Of a stretch of 64,000 nucleotides of DNA, positions 53,241 through 61,097 are shown piece after piece (within the stretch, counting starts at the first letter, position 1; every line of letters starts with the position of its first letter). Location: the NCBI RefSeq assembly GCF_000178855.1, contig NZ_ADVG01000004.1, positions 1,550,001 through 1,614,000 on the forward strand, given 5' to 3'. The position numbers and the translations under genes were made by a program. This DNA comes from Ktedonobacter racemifer DSM 44963. Its GTDB lineage: Bacteria; Chloroflexota; Ktedonobacteria; Ktedonobacterales; Ktedonobacteraceae. The notes below the pieces were generated by a model. It ran no database searches. It worked only from the letters and a program-made list of their open reading frames with translations, and had not been told where the DNA came from.

Positions 53241-53891
53241 ATGCAACAGGATCATGATCGGCAAGAGCATATCGCTGCTTCTTTGTCGCTCTCAACGATT
53301 CGGGGGCGCAACCTCATGGTGCTGTTTCTGACCTGTGTCTCCAGTAGCATGGATGCGCTTAGCTATCTCAAACTGGGGCATGTCTTTATTGCGAATATGA
53401 CGGGCAACACCATTTTATTGGGCCTGGCGTTAGGCCGGGGAAGAATGCAGGATGTGCTCTACACCGGCGTTGCCCTGGTAGGTTTCTGCCTTGGCGTCGC
53501 CAGTGGGGCGATTATCCCCCAGCAGGATACTCGCTCTACTACCTGGCCGTTTCACGTTACCAAGCTGCTCGCGCTTGAAACGCTGGTGTTTGCCGTCTTT
53601 TGTGTGCTCTGGTATGCCTTGCCAGCGCCCACCGCTCCTGTTTTGTGTATACTCCTCTTGCTCTCTGCGCTGGCTATGGGTCTGCAAAGCTGCGCTGTTG
53701 CCCAGCTAACAATTAGCGGAGTAGTGACAACCAATATCACTGGCACGATCCATAATTTTGTTGGCGGCCTGGTGCGACAGGTGATGGGGTACCCCCATAG
53801 GCAGCTTGCTCATGCCTCTTTGGAGAGAGGGTATATTATCCGTTTATCACACCTTCTTTCAGGCTCTGGGTGCTTAAAATTCAGCACTTAG
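53241..53891 (+). pseudogene. DUF1275 (YoaK-like) membrane protein, C-terminus lost
   Basis: Residues 1-185 match the DUF1275 family: SSMDALSYLKLGHVFIANMTGNTILLG-type opening in helix 1, then four more helices and GVVTTNITGTIHNFVGGLVRQV. After GLVRQVM the sequence abruptly becomes hydrophilic and unrelated, and the last one or two helices are missing. A matching C-terminal piece is on the opposite strand at 54514-54690. ATG 53241 follows GAGGA at good spacing. Probably inactive after a local inversion. Confidence 0.72.
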
Positions 53892-53903
53892 AGTAGCAGT
53901 AGA

Positions 53904-53945
53904 CAAAAAGAGCGCTGGAAAGCACTTGTATGCTTCTCCAGCGCG
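53904..53945 (-). terminator. Rho-independent terminator of the DUF4383 gene
   Basis: On the minus strand, GCGCTGGAGAAGC and its imperfect complement form a stem that is followed by CTTTTTG. It begins about 20 bp past the DUF4383 stop codon. Confidence 0.75.
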
Positions 53946-53963
53946 TCTATCAGACAGGGATGG

Positions 53964-54416
53964 TTAATAAGTTCTCCTCTGGCTCTCCCTGGCATAAGGC
54001 TCCTCGACCCGGCTATAGTCATGCACAAAGTAGCCTACATAGGCGGCAATTGCGCCGACGACCAGGTGAAACACATGATCCGCGGCATTAACATGCATGA
54101 CACCAAAGAGCATACCATGCGAATAAAATGCTGGATAGACCAGCCCCGCCAGGCCAATCACCAGGTACACCACGCCGAAGATTTGATTAAACAGGCGTGA
54201 CCAGCCGGTAAAGGCCGCGATAAGCCCCAGGAGTCCAGTTACCAGGTGCACAATATTATGCACACGATCCACGTCCAAACCAAGCAAGCTACGTGGCGCC
54301 ATACCGGGAGCAATAAAGAAACCAGCAAGTCCAACGAGCGTAAAAACGACGCCAATAAGTAATGCAATCCGGCGATTAGCGGTCCAGGTCGATCTCTGCT
54401 GTAATGGTGCTGCCAT
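53964..54416 (-). CDS. DUF4383 membrane protein
   Basis: A 150-residue protein with four membrane helices. RIALLIGVVFTLVGLAGFF, the conserved NIVHLVTGLLGLIAA and AADHVFHLVVGAIAAYVGY with paired His residues are typical of DUF4383. The family is common in actinobacteria and Chloroflexota; function unknown. It lies inside the segment that may have been inverted relative to the DUF1275 gene, and ends at a good terminator. Confidence 0.85.
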   Translation of the reverse strand: MAAPLQQRSTWTANRRIALLIGVVFTLVGLAGFFIAPGMAPRSLLGLDVDRVHNIVHLVTGLLGLIAAFTGWSRLFNQIFGVVYLVIGLAGLVYPAFYSHGMLFGVMHVNAADHVFHLVVGAIAAYVGYFVHDYSRVEEPYARESQRRTY

Positions 54417-54513
54417 GTGTGCTCCTCTCTTTCGCGATGAAAGCTCGCTAAAACATGTTTTACCGAGGGCACACGCCTGACCAGGGCAGAAGGTGACTGA
54501 ACTATGTATCTAC

Positions 54514-54690
54514 TTACCTATGCTGATGGCTGTGATGGTAAAACGCAGCCAGCAAGACAGTCACAATGGCGCTACCGGGAAAGAGCAAGGCCAGCGTGGG
54601 CCACCTGAGCACGATTAACCCACTAATGAACGCGCCCAGCAGGTATACCAGCAATAGCATCGCCTGTAACCCTCGCGTGGAGGAAGGACT
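54514..54690 (-). pseudogene. Possible DUF1275 C-terminal fragment
   Basis: On the minus strand, RGLQAMLLLVYLLGAFISGL and the following LRWPTLALLFPGSAIV segment look like the last two helices of DUF1275 proteins, the part missing from 53241-53891. A 115-residue frame extends upstream but that part looks non-coding. It ends HHSHQHR. Origin as the inverted tail of the same gene is an inference. Confidence 0.5.
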
Positions 54691-54960
54691 ATAATTTGTT
54701 TTCGAGCGTGTAGACAAAGAAAGACATCCATGGACTTCTCTTCCCTTGCAAAAGCAGCGGCTTTGTGGTATATTTGTTCTACATTCAAAACAAAGGAAGA
54801 AGAGCAGAAGATGGTACGTGGTTTCCAAGGAATCATGCCAGATATTGACAAATGGAGACATCTCTGGTAGAGTTTCGTTAGAAAGAATGTTCTTGCATGA
54901 AACGCCAAGAGAGGTTCACCAACACGAAGGACGTGTTGTTGGAAAGGGAGGAGGCACCAG

Positions 54961-55630
54961 GTGCAGTTGGTCGAACGACATCTCATTCGTCATCAGGATG
55001 CACGCTTTGCCGTCATTGATCGAGCAGCCTTTGCCTCCAAGAACCTCTATAACCAGGCCAATTACCAGATCCGACAAGCCTTCATTCACGAGGGAACCTA
55101 CCTGCCCTACGCTGCCATCTTCCATCGCTTGAAACACCATGAGGCCTATTGTGCCCTGCCTCGCAAAGTCAGTAATGCCATCCTCATTCAGCTCCACCAC
55201 AACTGGGTCAGCTTTTTTGCGCGTGATGGAGGCCTATCGCGAAGACCCCTCTACCTTCACGGGACGCCCCAAGATCCCTGGCTATCAAGACAAGGCCAAG
55301 GGCCGTTTCCTGCTCATCTACGAGAAAAAAGCCCTGGGCAAGAGGGTATTCAAGCGCACGGGCAAGCTGGTCCCATCAGGACTTCCGATCGAGATCGCGA
55401 CTCAGATCACCTGGGAAGCCATCCGGCAGGTTCGCATCGTTCCACGCGCTGATGGCTACATGCTGGAGGTCGTCTATGAGCAGGAGCTCCAACCGGCTGC
55501 GGTCAACCCGCAGCTTCGAGCAGCCGTGGATGTGGGTGTCAATGTGCTGGCAGCCATCACCAGCGACAAACCTGGCTTTGTGCCTCGCCTGGTGAGTGGC
55601 AAACCCCTCAAAAGCCTCAATCAGTGCTAC
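54961..55630 (+). pseudogene. tnpB: tnpB 5' part, frameshifted and interrupted by a group II intron
   Basis: N-terminal half of a TnpB closely related to the copy at 62913. The first frame gives MQLVERHLIRHQDARF and HHNWVSFFA. At a run of six T (about 55212-55217) the frame shifts by one, continuing MEAYREDPSTFTGRPKIPGY, KTGKLVPSG and RuvC-I (RAAVDVGVNVLAAITSDKPGF). It breaks off at KSLNQ, exactly where group II intron sequence begins. The rest of the gene resumes at 58037. Removing one T would restore a continuous 5' exon frame. Confidence 0.85.
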
Positions 55631-58036
55631 GTGCGATCCGTTCAGCCGAAACTTGCTGGATAAGTAAGGGGAAGGCTGGCAAGACATTGATCAATGTCTT
55701 GATAACTGATTATCTGACGTGAGGTGCAATTCCTCACCTGTGAAGTGAGCACGGAAAGACGATGCCCTACGGTAGCGACTGGTCCTCAATCCGTAAAGCG
55801 GGTATCCAGGAGAGGAAACTGCTAGTCTGAAGCAGACCCATCTCCGAGTCAGGCGGCTATGGTTAGCAGTTCATTCAACAGAATGAATAACGCGAATGTG
55901 CAACGGAACCATCGTTAGGTTGAACAAGTCAAACAGGCTGATAGACTTGACCAAAAGGTAAGGTACCAATCTGCGAAACAATGGAGAAAGTGAAAGGGTA
56001 GTGTAGTGATACCCTGCCTCACTCACTAGCGTACCCGGTGGATAGCACAAACCTACGGCAGCGCAAAACAGATAATCGGAACGGAGTAACTCGAAGGTAC
56101 GCTCTCATTGGAGGTCGATACGATGAGCAGGAAACCATCCGCAAGCTGCCTCCGAGAAGGATTGCCTAAAAAGCCAATGCCTGGGGTAATGCCCAGGATA
56201 TGCTGACGTAGGCACGGTAACATGGAATGAAGAGAAACGAGTAGTATGGTGAAAACGAAGGCACCCAAGATCAAGCTACCACCTGACCCTGAGAGTGAAA
56301 GTTGGAACAAACTGCCCTGGCGCAAGCTCGAGCAGCATGTTTACCGCCTACAAAAGCGCATCTTCAAAGCCGAGAGCCGTGGCAACACAAGAGCAGTCCA
56401 CAAACTACAGAAACTTCTGATGAAATCCAGAGCGACAAGGCTTTTAGCGGTTCGACGAGTGACCCAAGACAACCAGGGAAAACGCACAGCAGGCATTGAC
56501 GGAGTAAAATCAGTCAAACCGGCCCAGCGTTTCACTCTGGCTGAACAAATCCACCCCAAGCAATGGTCTCAATACAAACCCCAACCAGTGCGAAGGATCT
56601 ATATTCCCAAGCCTGGAAAGGATGAGAAAAGACCCTTGGGGATTCCCATCATGCGAGATCGCTCGCACCAGTGCCTCGTAAAGTTCGCTTTAGAGCCACA
56701 ATGGGAAGCCAAATTTGAACCCAATAGCTTTGGTTTCCGCCCTGGACGTTCCTGTCATGATGCAATTCAAACCATTCACACCAATATCTGCACACAGGCA
56801 AAGTATGTCCTGGATGCCGATATTAAAGGAGCATTTGATCATATTGATCATCAGGCACTTCTCGCCAAACTCGACACCTATCCCGCAGTAAGGCTGCTTG
56901 TGAAAGCTTGGCTCAAAGCGGGAATCATTGATAATGGCATATTTGACGAGACCCGGAAAGGAACCCCGCAGGGGGGAGTCATCTCACCATTACTTATGAA
57001 TATCGCGCTTCATGGTATGGAAACGGACTTGATAGCGGCCTACCGGTGGAAGGAGGGACGACCCAAATTTGTCCGCTACGCCGATGATCTGGTGGTTTTC
57101 CATCCCAAGCTCGAAGGCGTCGAAAAAGCAAAAGAAATCCTTTCGGAATGGTTACAGCGCATTGGACTAGAACTCAAGCCGAGCAAGACACGGATCACGC
57201 ACACCTTGATGGAATATCAGGGAAAAACGGGATTTGATTTCCTTGGTTTCACCATACGCCAGTATCCGATGGGGAAAACACACACCGGAAAGCGGCCTAA
57301 TGGTCAACCACTTGGCTTCAAGACACTCATCAGACCCAGTAAGGAAGCGATTGCGCACCATGTGAAAGAAACGCATCGTCTGGTAGCAGAGCACCGGAGC
57401 ATGAAACAGGAAAAGCTCATTAAAGAGTTGAACCCGGTCATTTACGGATGGGCAAACTACTACCGAAGCATCTGTGCAAGAAGGGCATTCAAGCACTGCG
57501 ACATGGTACTTTTTCGACAACTGGAAAGATGGGCGAATCGCAGGCACCCAAACAAAAATCGACACTGGATTATGCAAAAGTATTGGAAAGTGGATGAAGG
57601 AAAGGGATGGATCTTCCGAACCCCCGACCTACAACTACGAAACCACCAACAAACATACATCCGGCGTCATGTAAAAGTGAAAGGAACTGCCAGCCCATAT
57701 GACGGAAATCTTCTTTACTGGAGCCAGCGACTCAAGAAACACCCGCTTCTTAACGGAGTTAAAGCAAAACTTTTACAGAAGCAAGAGGGAAAATGCCGTT
57801 GGTGTGGACTGTACTTCAAAGATGAAGACCTCATAGAGATCGATCACATTACCCCGAAAAGTGAAGGAGGCGGAGAGGAATTGAGCAACAAGTTCGCTCT
57901 CCATCGTCATTGCCACGACGAGCGCCACTCGAAAAAGGCCAACGGTACCTACGACAAAGGCCATGTTACTGAGGAGCCGTGTGACGGGAAACTGTCAAGC
58001 ACGGTTTTGAAGACGAGTAGGAGTGGTGACACTCAT
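55631..58036 (+). mobile_element. Group II intron inserted in tnpB
   Basis: About 2.4 kb. The proposed 5' end is GTGCGATCCG after the tnpB codons for KSLNQ; the 3' end is ACTCAT after domains V and VI. Between the 5' end and the RT start (56246) are about 615 bases with many small helices and no other gene, fitting intron domains I-IV. Flanking tnpB coding is continuous in homology across it. The exact splice points are uncertain by several bases: the canonical choice does not restore the frame. Confidence 0.85.
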
Positions 58037-58042
58037 GCTTAG
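56246..58042 (+). CDS. ltrA: Group II intron reverse transcriptase/maturase with HNH endonuclease
   Basis: A 598-residue intron-encoded protein. The reverse transcriptase (about residues 70-340) includes RRIYIPKPGKDEKRPLGIP, GFRPGRSCHDAI, GTPQGGVISPLL and the catalytic RYADDLVVF near 275. Maturase domain X (about 380-460) contains NPVIYGWANYYRS. The C-terminal HNH domain (about 510-575) has CRWCG, IEIDHITPKSEGGGEE and HRHCHDERH. It assists splicing and retrohoming. The frame runs through domains V and VI and stops only in the downstream exon, which is unusual. Confidence 0.93.
   Translation: MVKTKAPKIKLPPDPESESWNKLPWRKLEQHVYRLQKRIFKAESRGNTRAVHKLQKLLMKSRATRLLAVRRVTQDNQGKRTAGIDGVKSVKPAQRFTLAEQIHPKQWSQYKPQPVRRIYIPKPGKDEKRPLGIPIMRDRSHQCLVKFALEPQWEAKFEPNSFGFRPGRSCHDAIQTIHTNICTQAKYVLDADIKGAFDHIDHQALLAKLDTYPAVRLLVKAWLKAGIIDNGIFDETRKGTPQGGVISPLLMNIALHGMETDLIAAYRWKEGRPKFVRYADDLVVFHPKLEGVEKAKEILSEWLQRIGLELKPSKTRITHTLMEYQGKTGFDFLGFTIRQYPMGKTHTGKRPNGQPLGFKTLIRPSKEAIAHHVKETHRLVAEHRSMKQEKLIKELNPVIYGWANYYRSICARRAFKHCDMVLFRQLERWANRRHPNKNRHWIMQKYWKVDEGKGWIFRTPDLQLRNHQQTYIRRHVKVKGTASPYDGNLLYWSQRLKKHPLLNGVKAKLLQKQEGKCRWCGLYFKDEDLIEIDHITPKSEGGGEELSNKFALHRHCHDERHSKKANGTYDKGHVTEEPCDGKLSSTVLKTSRSGDTHA
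57974..58007 (+). ncRNA. Group II intron domain V
   Basis: A 34-nt element starting GAGCCGTGTGACGG, with a GAAA-type tetraloop (GGGAAAC), a two-base bulge and an ending ACGGTTT. It has the length and layout of catalytic domain V. Domain VI follows up to 58036. Both overlap the coding frame of the RT. Confidence 0.88.
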
Positions 58043-58616
58043 TTTTAACAACAAAGAGCGCGCCAAGCAGCAGCAACGCCTCGCGCATGAGAACCGATAC
58101 ACTTCACGCCAGCTGGATCGCGTGACGACGAAGCGCAATCGCCGTGTGGATGCGTATCTGCACACGGCCAGCCGTCGGATCATTGATCTGCTGGTGGGCG
58201 AAGGCATCGGAACGCTGGTGATTGGCAAGAATCCCTTGTGGAAACAAGAGGTGACCATGGGACGCAGGAACAACCAGCAGTTTGTGCAGCTTCCCCATGC
58301 TCGTTTCATTGAGCAGTTGACCTACAAAGCGCACCTGGTGGGGATCAGGGTCATCCTTCAAGAAGAAAGCTACACCAGCAAGGCCAGTTTTCTGGACGAC
58401 GACCCCATCCCAACCTATGAAGCCAACACGGCTGAGAAGCCGGTGTTCTCAGGCAAGCGTGTGGCTCGCAGTTGGTATCGTGCCAGGGATGGACGCCTCA
58501 TTCATGCCGATATCAACGGATCCTACAACATCTTACGCAAAAGTAGCTCCGACCCTTTGCAAGTGGGGCGAGGAGTAGCGGGAGCCGCAGTTCTCCCCAG
58601 ACGGCTGGCCGTCTGA
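58037..58616 (+). pseudogene. tnpB: tnpB 3' part, downstream of the group II intron
   Basis: C-terminal half of the tnpB begun at 54961. It resumes as SFNNKERAKQQQRLAHE, in line with the YNKQRAVLQ of the 62913 copy. It continues with THE family blocks VTTKRNRRVDAYLHTASR, IGTLVIGKNPLWKQE, RRNNQQFVQLPHARFIE and EESYTSKAS, ending with RuvC-III (HADINGSYNILRK). At the usual RuvC-II Glu position it reads VIGKN, and the zinc-knuckle Cys after YTSK is Ala. A hairpin CAGACGGC/GCCGTCTG (58598-58615) at the stop marks the element end. Confidence 0.85.
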
Positions 58617-58706
58617 ACGGATGACTTATAGGCATATTCGTCATCATTTTAAGATACTGTAGCAGGACATTGCCTGGTCGAACTGCTTTCCTCTATTCTG
58701 TTAATA

Positions 58707-58767
58707 AGGTAGGAATGTGGCGTGTTTTTGCGGGCTCAGCCCGCAAAAACACGCCACATTCCTACCT
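58707..58767. repeat. Long perfect palindrome (30-bp arms)
   Basis: Arms 58707-58736 and 58738-58767 are exact complements around one C. Arm core AGGAATGTGGCGTG resembles the AGGATGTGGTGG core at 6782. Lies between the tnpB end and the hydrolase, both plus strand. Confidence 0.87.
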
Positions 58768-58825
58768 ACAACAAGGCCTACGAAACGGGCCAGAGCTGAA
58801 TGGTGTACCTCATGGAGGAGGCTGT

Positions 58826-60061
58826 ATGACCTTTTTAAGAAAGCTTTTGCAGAAGCGGGGAGGGCTGCTGTTAAAGGTGGCTGGGGGTCTTATTCTTGGA
58901 GGTATAGTGCTTGGAGGTGGTGGATTGATCTATTGTGGCATCATGAGTCACACGGCGCGCGAATTGCCAAAGCCAGGCGGCCCGTATGCGATTGGGCGAA
59001 CCGTATTTGACTGGGTCGACCAGGCGCGGCCCGAGACTTTTGCCCATAAGCCCGGGGTCAAGCGAGAACTGATGGTCTGGGTCTGGTATCCCGCGCAGTC
59101 AGGCGCGAGCAAGGAGGCGGCAAGTTATCTTCCCTCTAAGTGGGCGCAGGCCTGGAACCAGTATCATGGCGGTTCTCTCTTTGGAGACTGGCTTATTTCG
59201 CGAGCCGAAACTATTCACGCACATGCATTTGAGAATGTGCCACTCGCCACGAACCAGGCTCGCTACCCAGTGCTGATTTTCTCGCCTGGCATGGGCCTCT
59301 TGCCCACAGATTATACTACTCTGATTGAAGACCTGGTAAGTCATGGCTATATCGTCGTAGGCATCGCTCCGACCTATAGTGCCTCCGCCGTGGTCTTCTC
59401 TGATGGTCGTGTGGTCCAGGCGACTGAAGAGGGGAAAGGCGGCAACGACTCCGACCCGGCAGATGTTATCAATGCGCATCTCCAGCAGATTGAGAAGATC
59501 TGGGCCGCGGATACGATCTTCGTCATGAATCAACTAGAGCACTTGAATAGTGTTGGGCAGAGCCTGCTTGCTGGCAGATTAGACCTGGAGCGCCTGGGCC
59601 TCTTCGGGCATTCTTTTGGTGGAGCGACCGCCGCGGAGGTCTGTCACCTGGACGAGCGTTGCAAGGCTGGCATTGACCTGGATGGAAACCTTTTTGGCAA
59701 TGTTGTGCAGCAAGGGCTTACAAAGCCATTCCTCTTTATGCATCATGGTACTATAGACGATTGTAACGACTGCAAGGACCTGTTTACGCAAGCTCGCTCT
59801 GTGCTGAGAACGGTACCCACGGGCGAGAAATACATACTTGGCGTTGAAGGCATGAAACACATGAATTTCTCTGACTTCTCGGTCATGTTTTCGCCCTTTA
59901 AGCTTATGGGAATACTCGGTCCCATTGATGGAGCACGAGGATTAAGTATTACCAGTGCTTATGTACGGGCCTTCTTTGACACCTATCTCAACCAGAAGCC
60001 TTCGCCATTGTTGCGTGGTCCGGCCTCGGCGTATCCTGAAGTACGTTTTGATCAATTGTAG
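58826..60061 (+). CDS. PAF-acetylhydrolase-like alpha/beta hydrolase, membrane-anchored
   Basis: A 411-residue hydrolase. A hydrophobic N-terminal segment (about residues 12-38, Gly-rich) anchors or exports it. The domain resembles platelet-activating-factor acetylhydrolase isoform II: KRELMVWVWYPAQSG, YPVLIFSPGMG (oxyanion strand), LGLFGHSFGGATA (Ser nucleophile), DLDGN (Asp) and a late His in MKHMNFSDF. It likely cleaves esters or short acyl phospholipids. GGAGGAGG precedes ATG 58826. Confidence 0.85.
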   Translation: MTFLRKLLQKRGGLLLKVAGGLILGGIVLGGGGLIYCGIMSHTARELPKPGGPYAIGRTVFDWVDQARPETFAHKPGVKRELMVWVWYPAQSGASKEAASYLPSKWAQAWNQYHGGSLFGDWLISRAETIHAHAFENVPLATNQARYPVLIFSPGMGLLPTDYTTLIEDLVSHGYIVVGIAPTYSASAVVFSDGRVVQATEEGKGGNDSDPADVINAHLQQIEKIWAADTIFVMNQLEHLNSVGQSLLAGRLDLERLGLFGHSFGGATAAEVCHLDERCKAGIDLDGNLFGNVVQQGLTKPFLFMHHGTIDDCNDCKDLFTQARSVLRTVPTGEKYILGVEGMKHMNFSDFSVMFSPFKLMGILGPIDGARGLSITSAYVRAFFDTYLNQKPSPLLRGPASAYPEVRFDQL

Positions 60062-60203
60062 CAGAGGAGTGGCGCCGCTACAGCTAATAGTTGTTTTCGC
60101 CTACAGAGGCCATACATTCTTGACAAGCTCATCTTCTAATTTTATGATAGATGAGCCTGTATGTTTGCTATTCTAATAATTTCGAGAACGTCTTTGGAGA
60201 AAC

Positions 60204-61034
60204 ATGATGTTTAAGCCGCTCCGTTTTGATCCCATTCTCAAGGCTATTCCAGGGTTGGCTCACCTGCGCCTGACTCCTCACGCGGCGCATAATGCGAAGA
60301 AGCATGCGCGTGTGCATGTGGATGAGCAAGTGGAGATAGATCAGGTTCAGGCGACCCCCAAGGGTCTCAAAGAGACGCGTATACGTGAAAATATCCAGAA
60401 AGACGTGAAGGTCGAGCGGAGGAGGGGCGAGACGACGACCGAGGTTCATGAGCGCATCACTGAGGACATTAAGGTCAAGAGGGTTGAGAGTGATGGTGTG
60501 CCAAGTGAAACGTTGATGCATGTGCATACGACTATCGAAGATGTCACGCATATTGAGATGACGCCGCCTCATCCCCCACGTGAGGAGACGCCAATCTACC
60601 AGCGCACGCATCATCACCTGGTGCATGTTCTGGACACGCCCTGCGCGATCTGTGGCGTGCGTAATTCAACCCTGCAAGATCCCAAGGAGAATCCCTTTGG
60701 CGCGCAGGATATTGAGACGCACCACTATCCAATCGAGCGGAGCCTGCTAAACGCCTGTGATCCAAAGAAGGTGCATCACATCTTTCCCCAGGTCAAGGAT
60801 TACGAATCTCTCGAGGATTTCGTTGATTCCGAGGCGAATATGATGGTGTTGTGTGATGTCCATCACCGCCATCCCCATTATGGTATTCACCATATCCTGG
60901 CGCAGGACTTCTTTGTGCAGCCATTCCTGTATGGTGGGTACGAGGTCGTTGCGGAGGTTGACGAAGTGGAGAAGGTCATGGTGGCTAATGAGCGCGTCAT
61001 TAAGCGCCATGCTCCCAAAGATCTTGATAACTAA
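60204..61034 (+). CDS. HNH-fold domain protein with charged N-terminal region
   Basis: A 276-residue protein. Residues 1-130 are highly charged, with EKRx-type repeats (VEIDQVQATPKG, KDVKVERRRGETT, HERITEDIKVKRVE), probably extended beta or coil. Residues about 150-250 contain an HNH-like core: CAICGV, then ETHHYPIERS, and NMMVLCDVHHRHPHYGIH. The second zinc knuckle is reduced to one Cys plus His residues, so nuclease activity is doubtful. No mobile-element marks surround it. It converges on a histidine kinase, sharing one perfect palindrome. Confidence 0.72.
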   Translation: MMFKPLRFDPILKAIPGLAHLRLTPHAAHNAKKHARVHVDEQVEIDQVQATPKGLKETRIRENIQKDVKVERRRGETTTEVHERITEDIKVKRVESDGVPSETLMHVHTTIEDVTHIEMTPPHPPREETPIYQRTHHHLVHVLDTPCAICGVRNSTLQDPKENPFGAQDIETHHYPIERSLLNACDPKKVHHIFPQVKDYESLEDFVDSEANMMVLCDVHHRHPHYGIHHILAQDFFVQPFLYGGYEVVAEVDEVEKVMVANERVIKRHAPKDLDN

Positions 61035-61097
61035 CGTAAAAATAGTGAGAAGCCAGTTAGGCGGCCGCCTAACTGGCTTCTCACTATTTTTACGTTA
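61032..61097. repeat. 66-bp perfect palindrome spanning stop codon to stop codon
   Basis: Arms 61032-61064 and 61065-61097 are exact complements with GCGGCCGC at the centre. The first TAA is the stop of the HNH gene and the last TTA is the stop (TAA) of the convergent histidine kinase. The A5/T5 runs give each transcript a hairpin with an A-rich foot and T-rich end, so it can terminate both ways. Confidence 0.9.

Noticed and set aside
55631-56245. Separate small genes in the 615 bp before the RT
   Set aside because: No credible frames; the dense small helices fit intron RNA domains.
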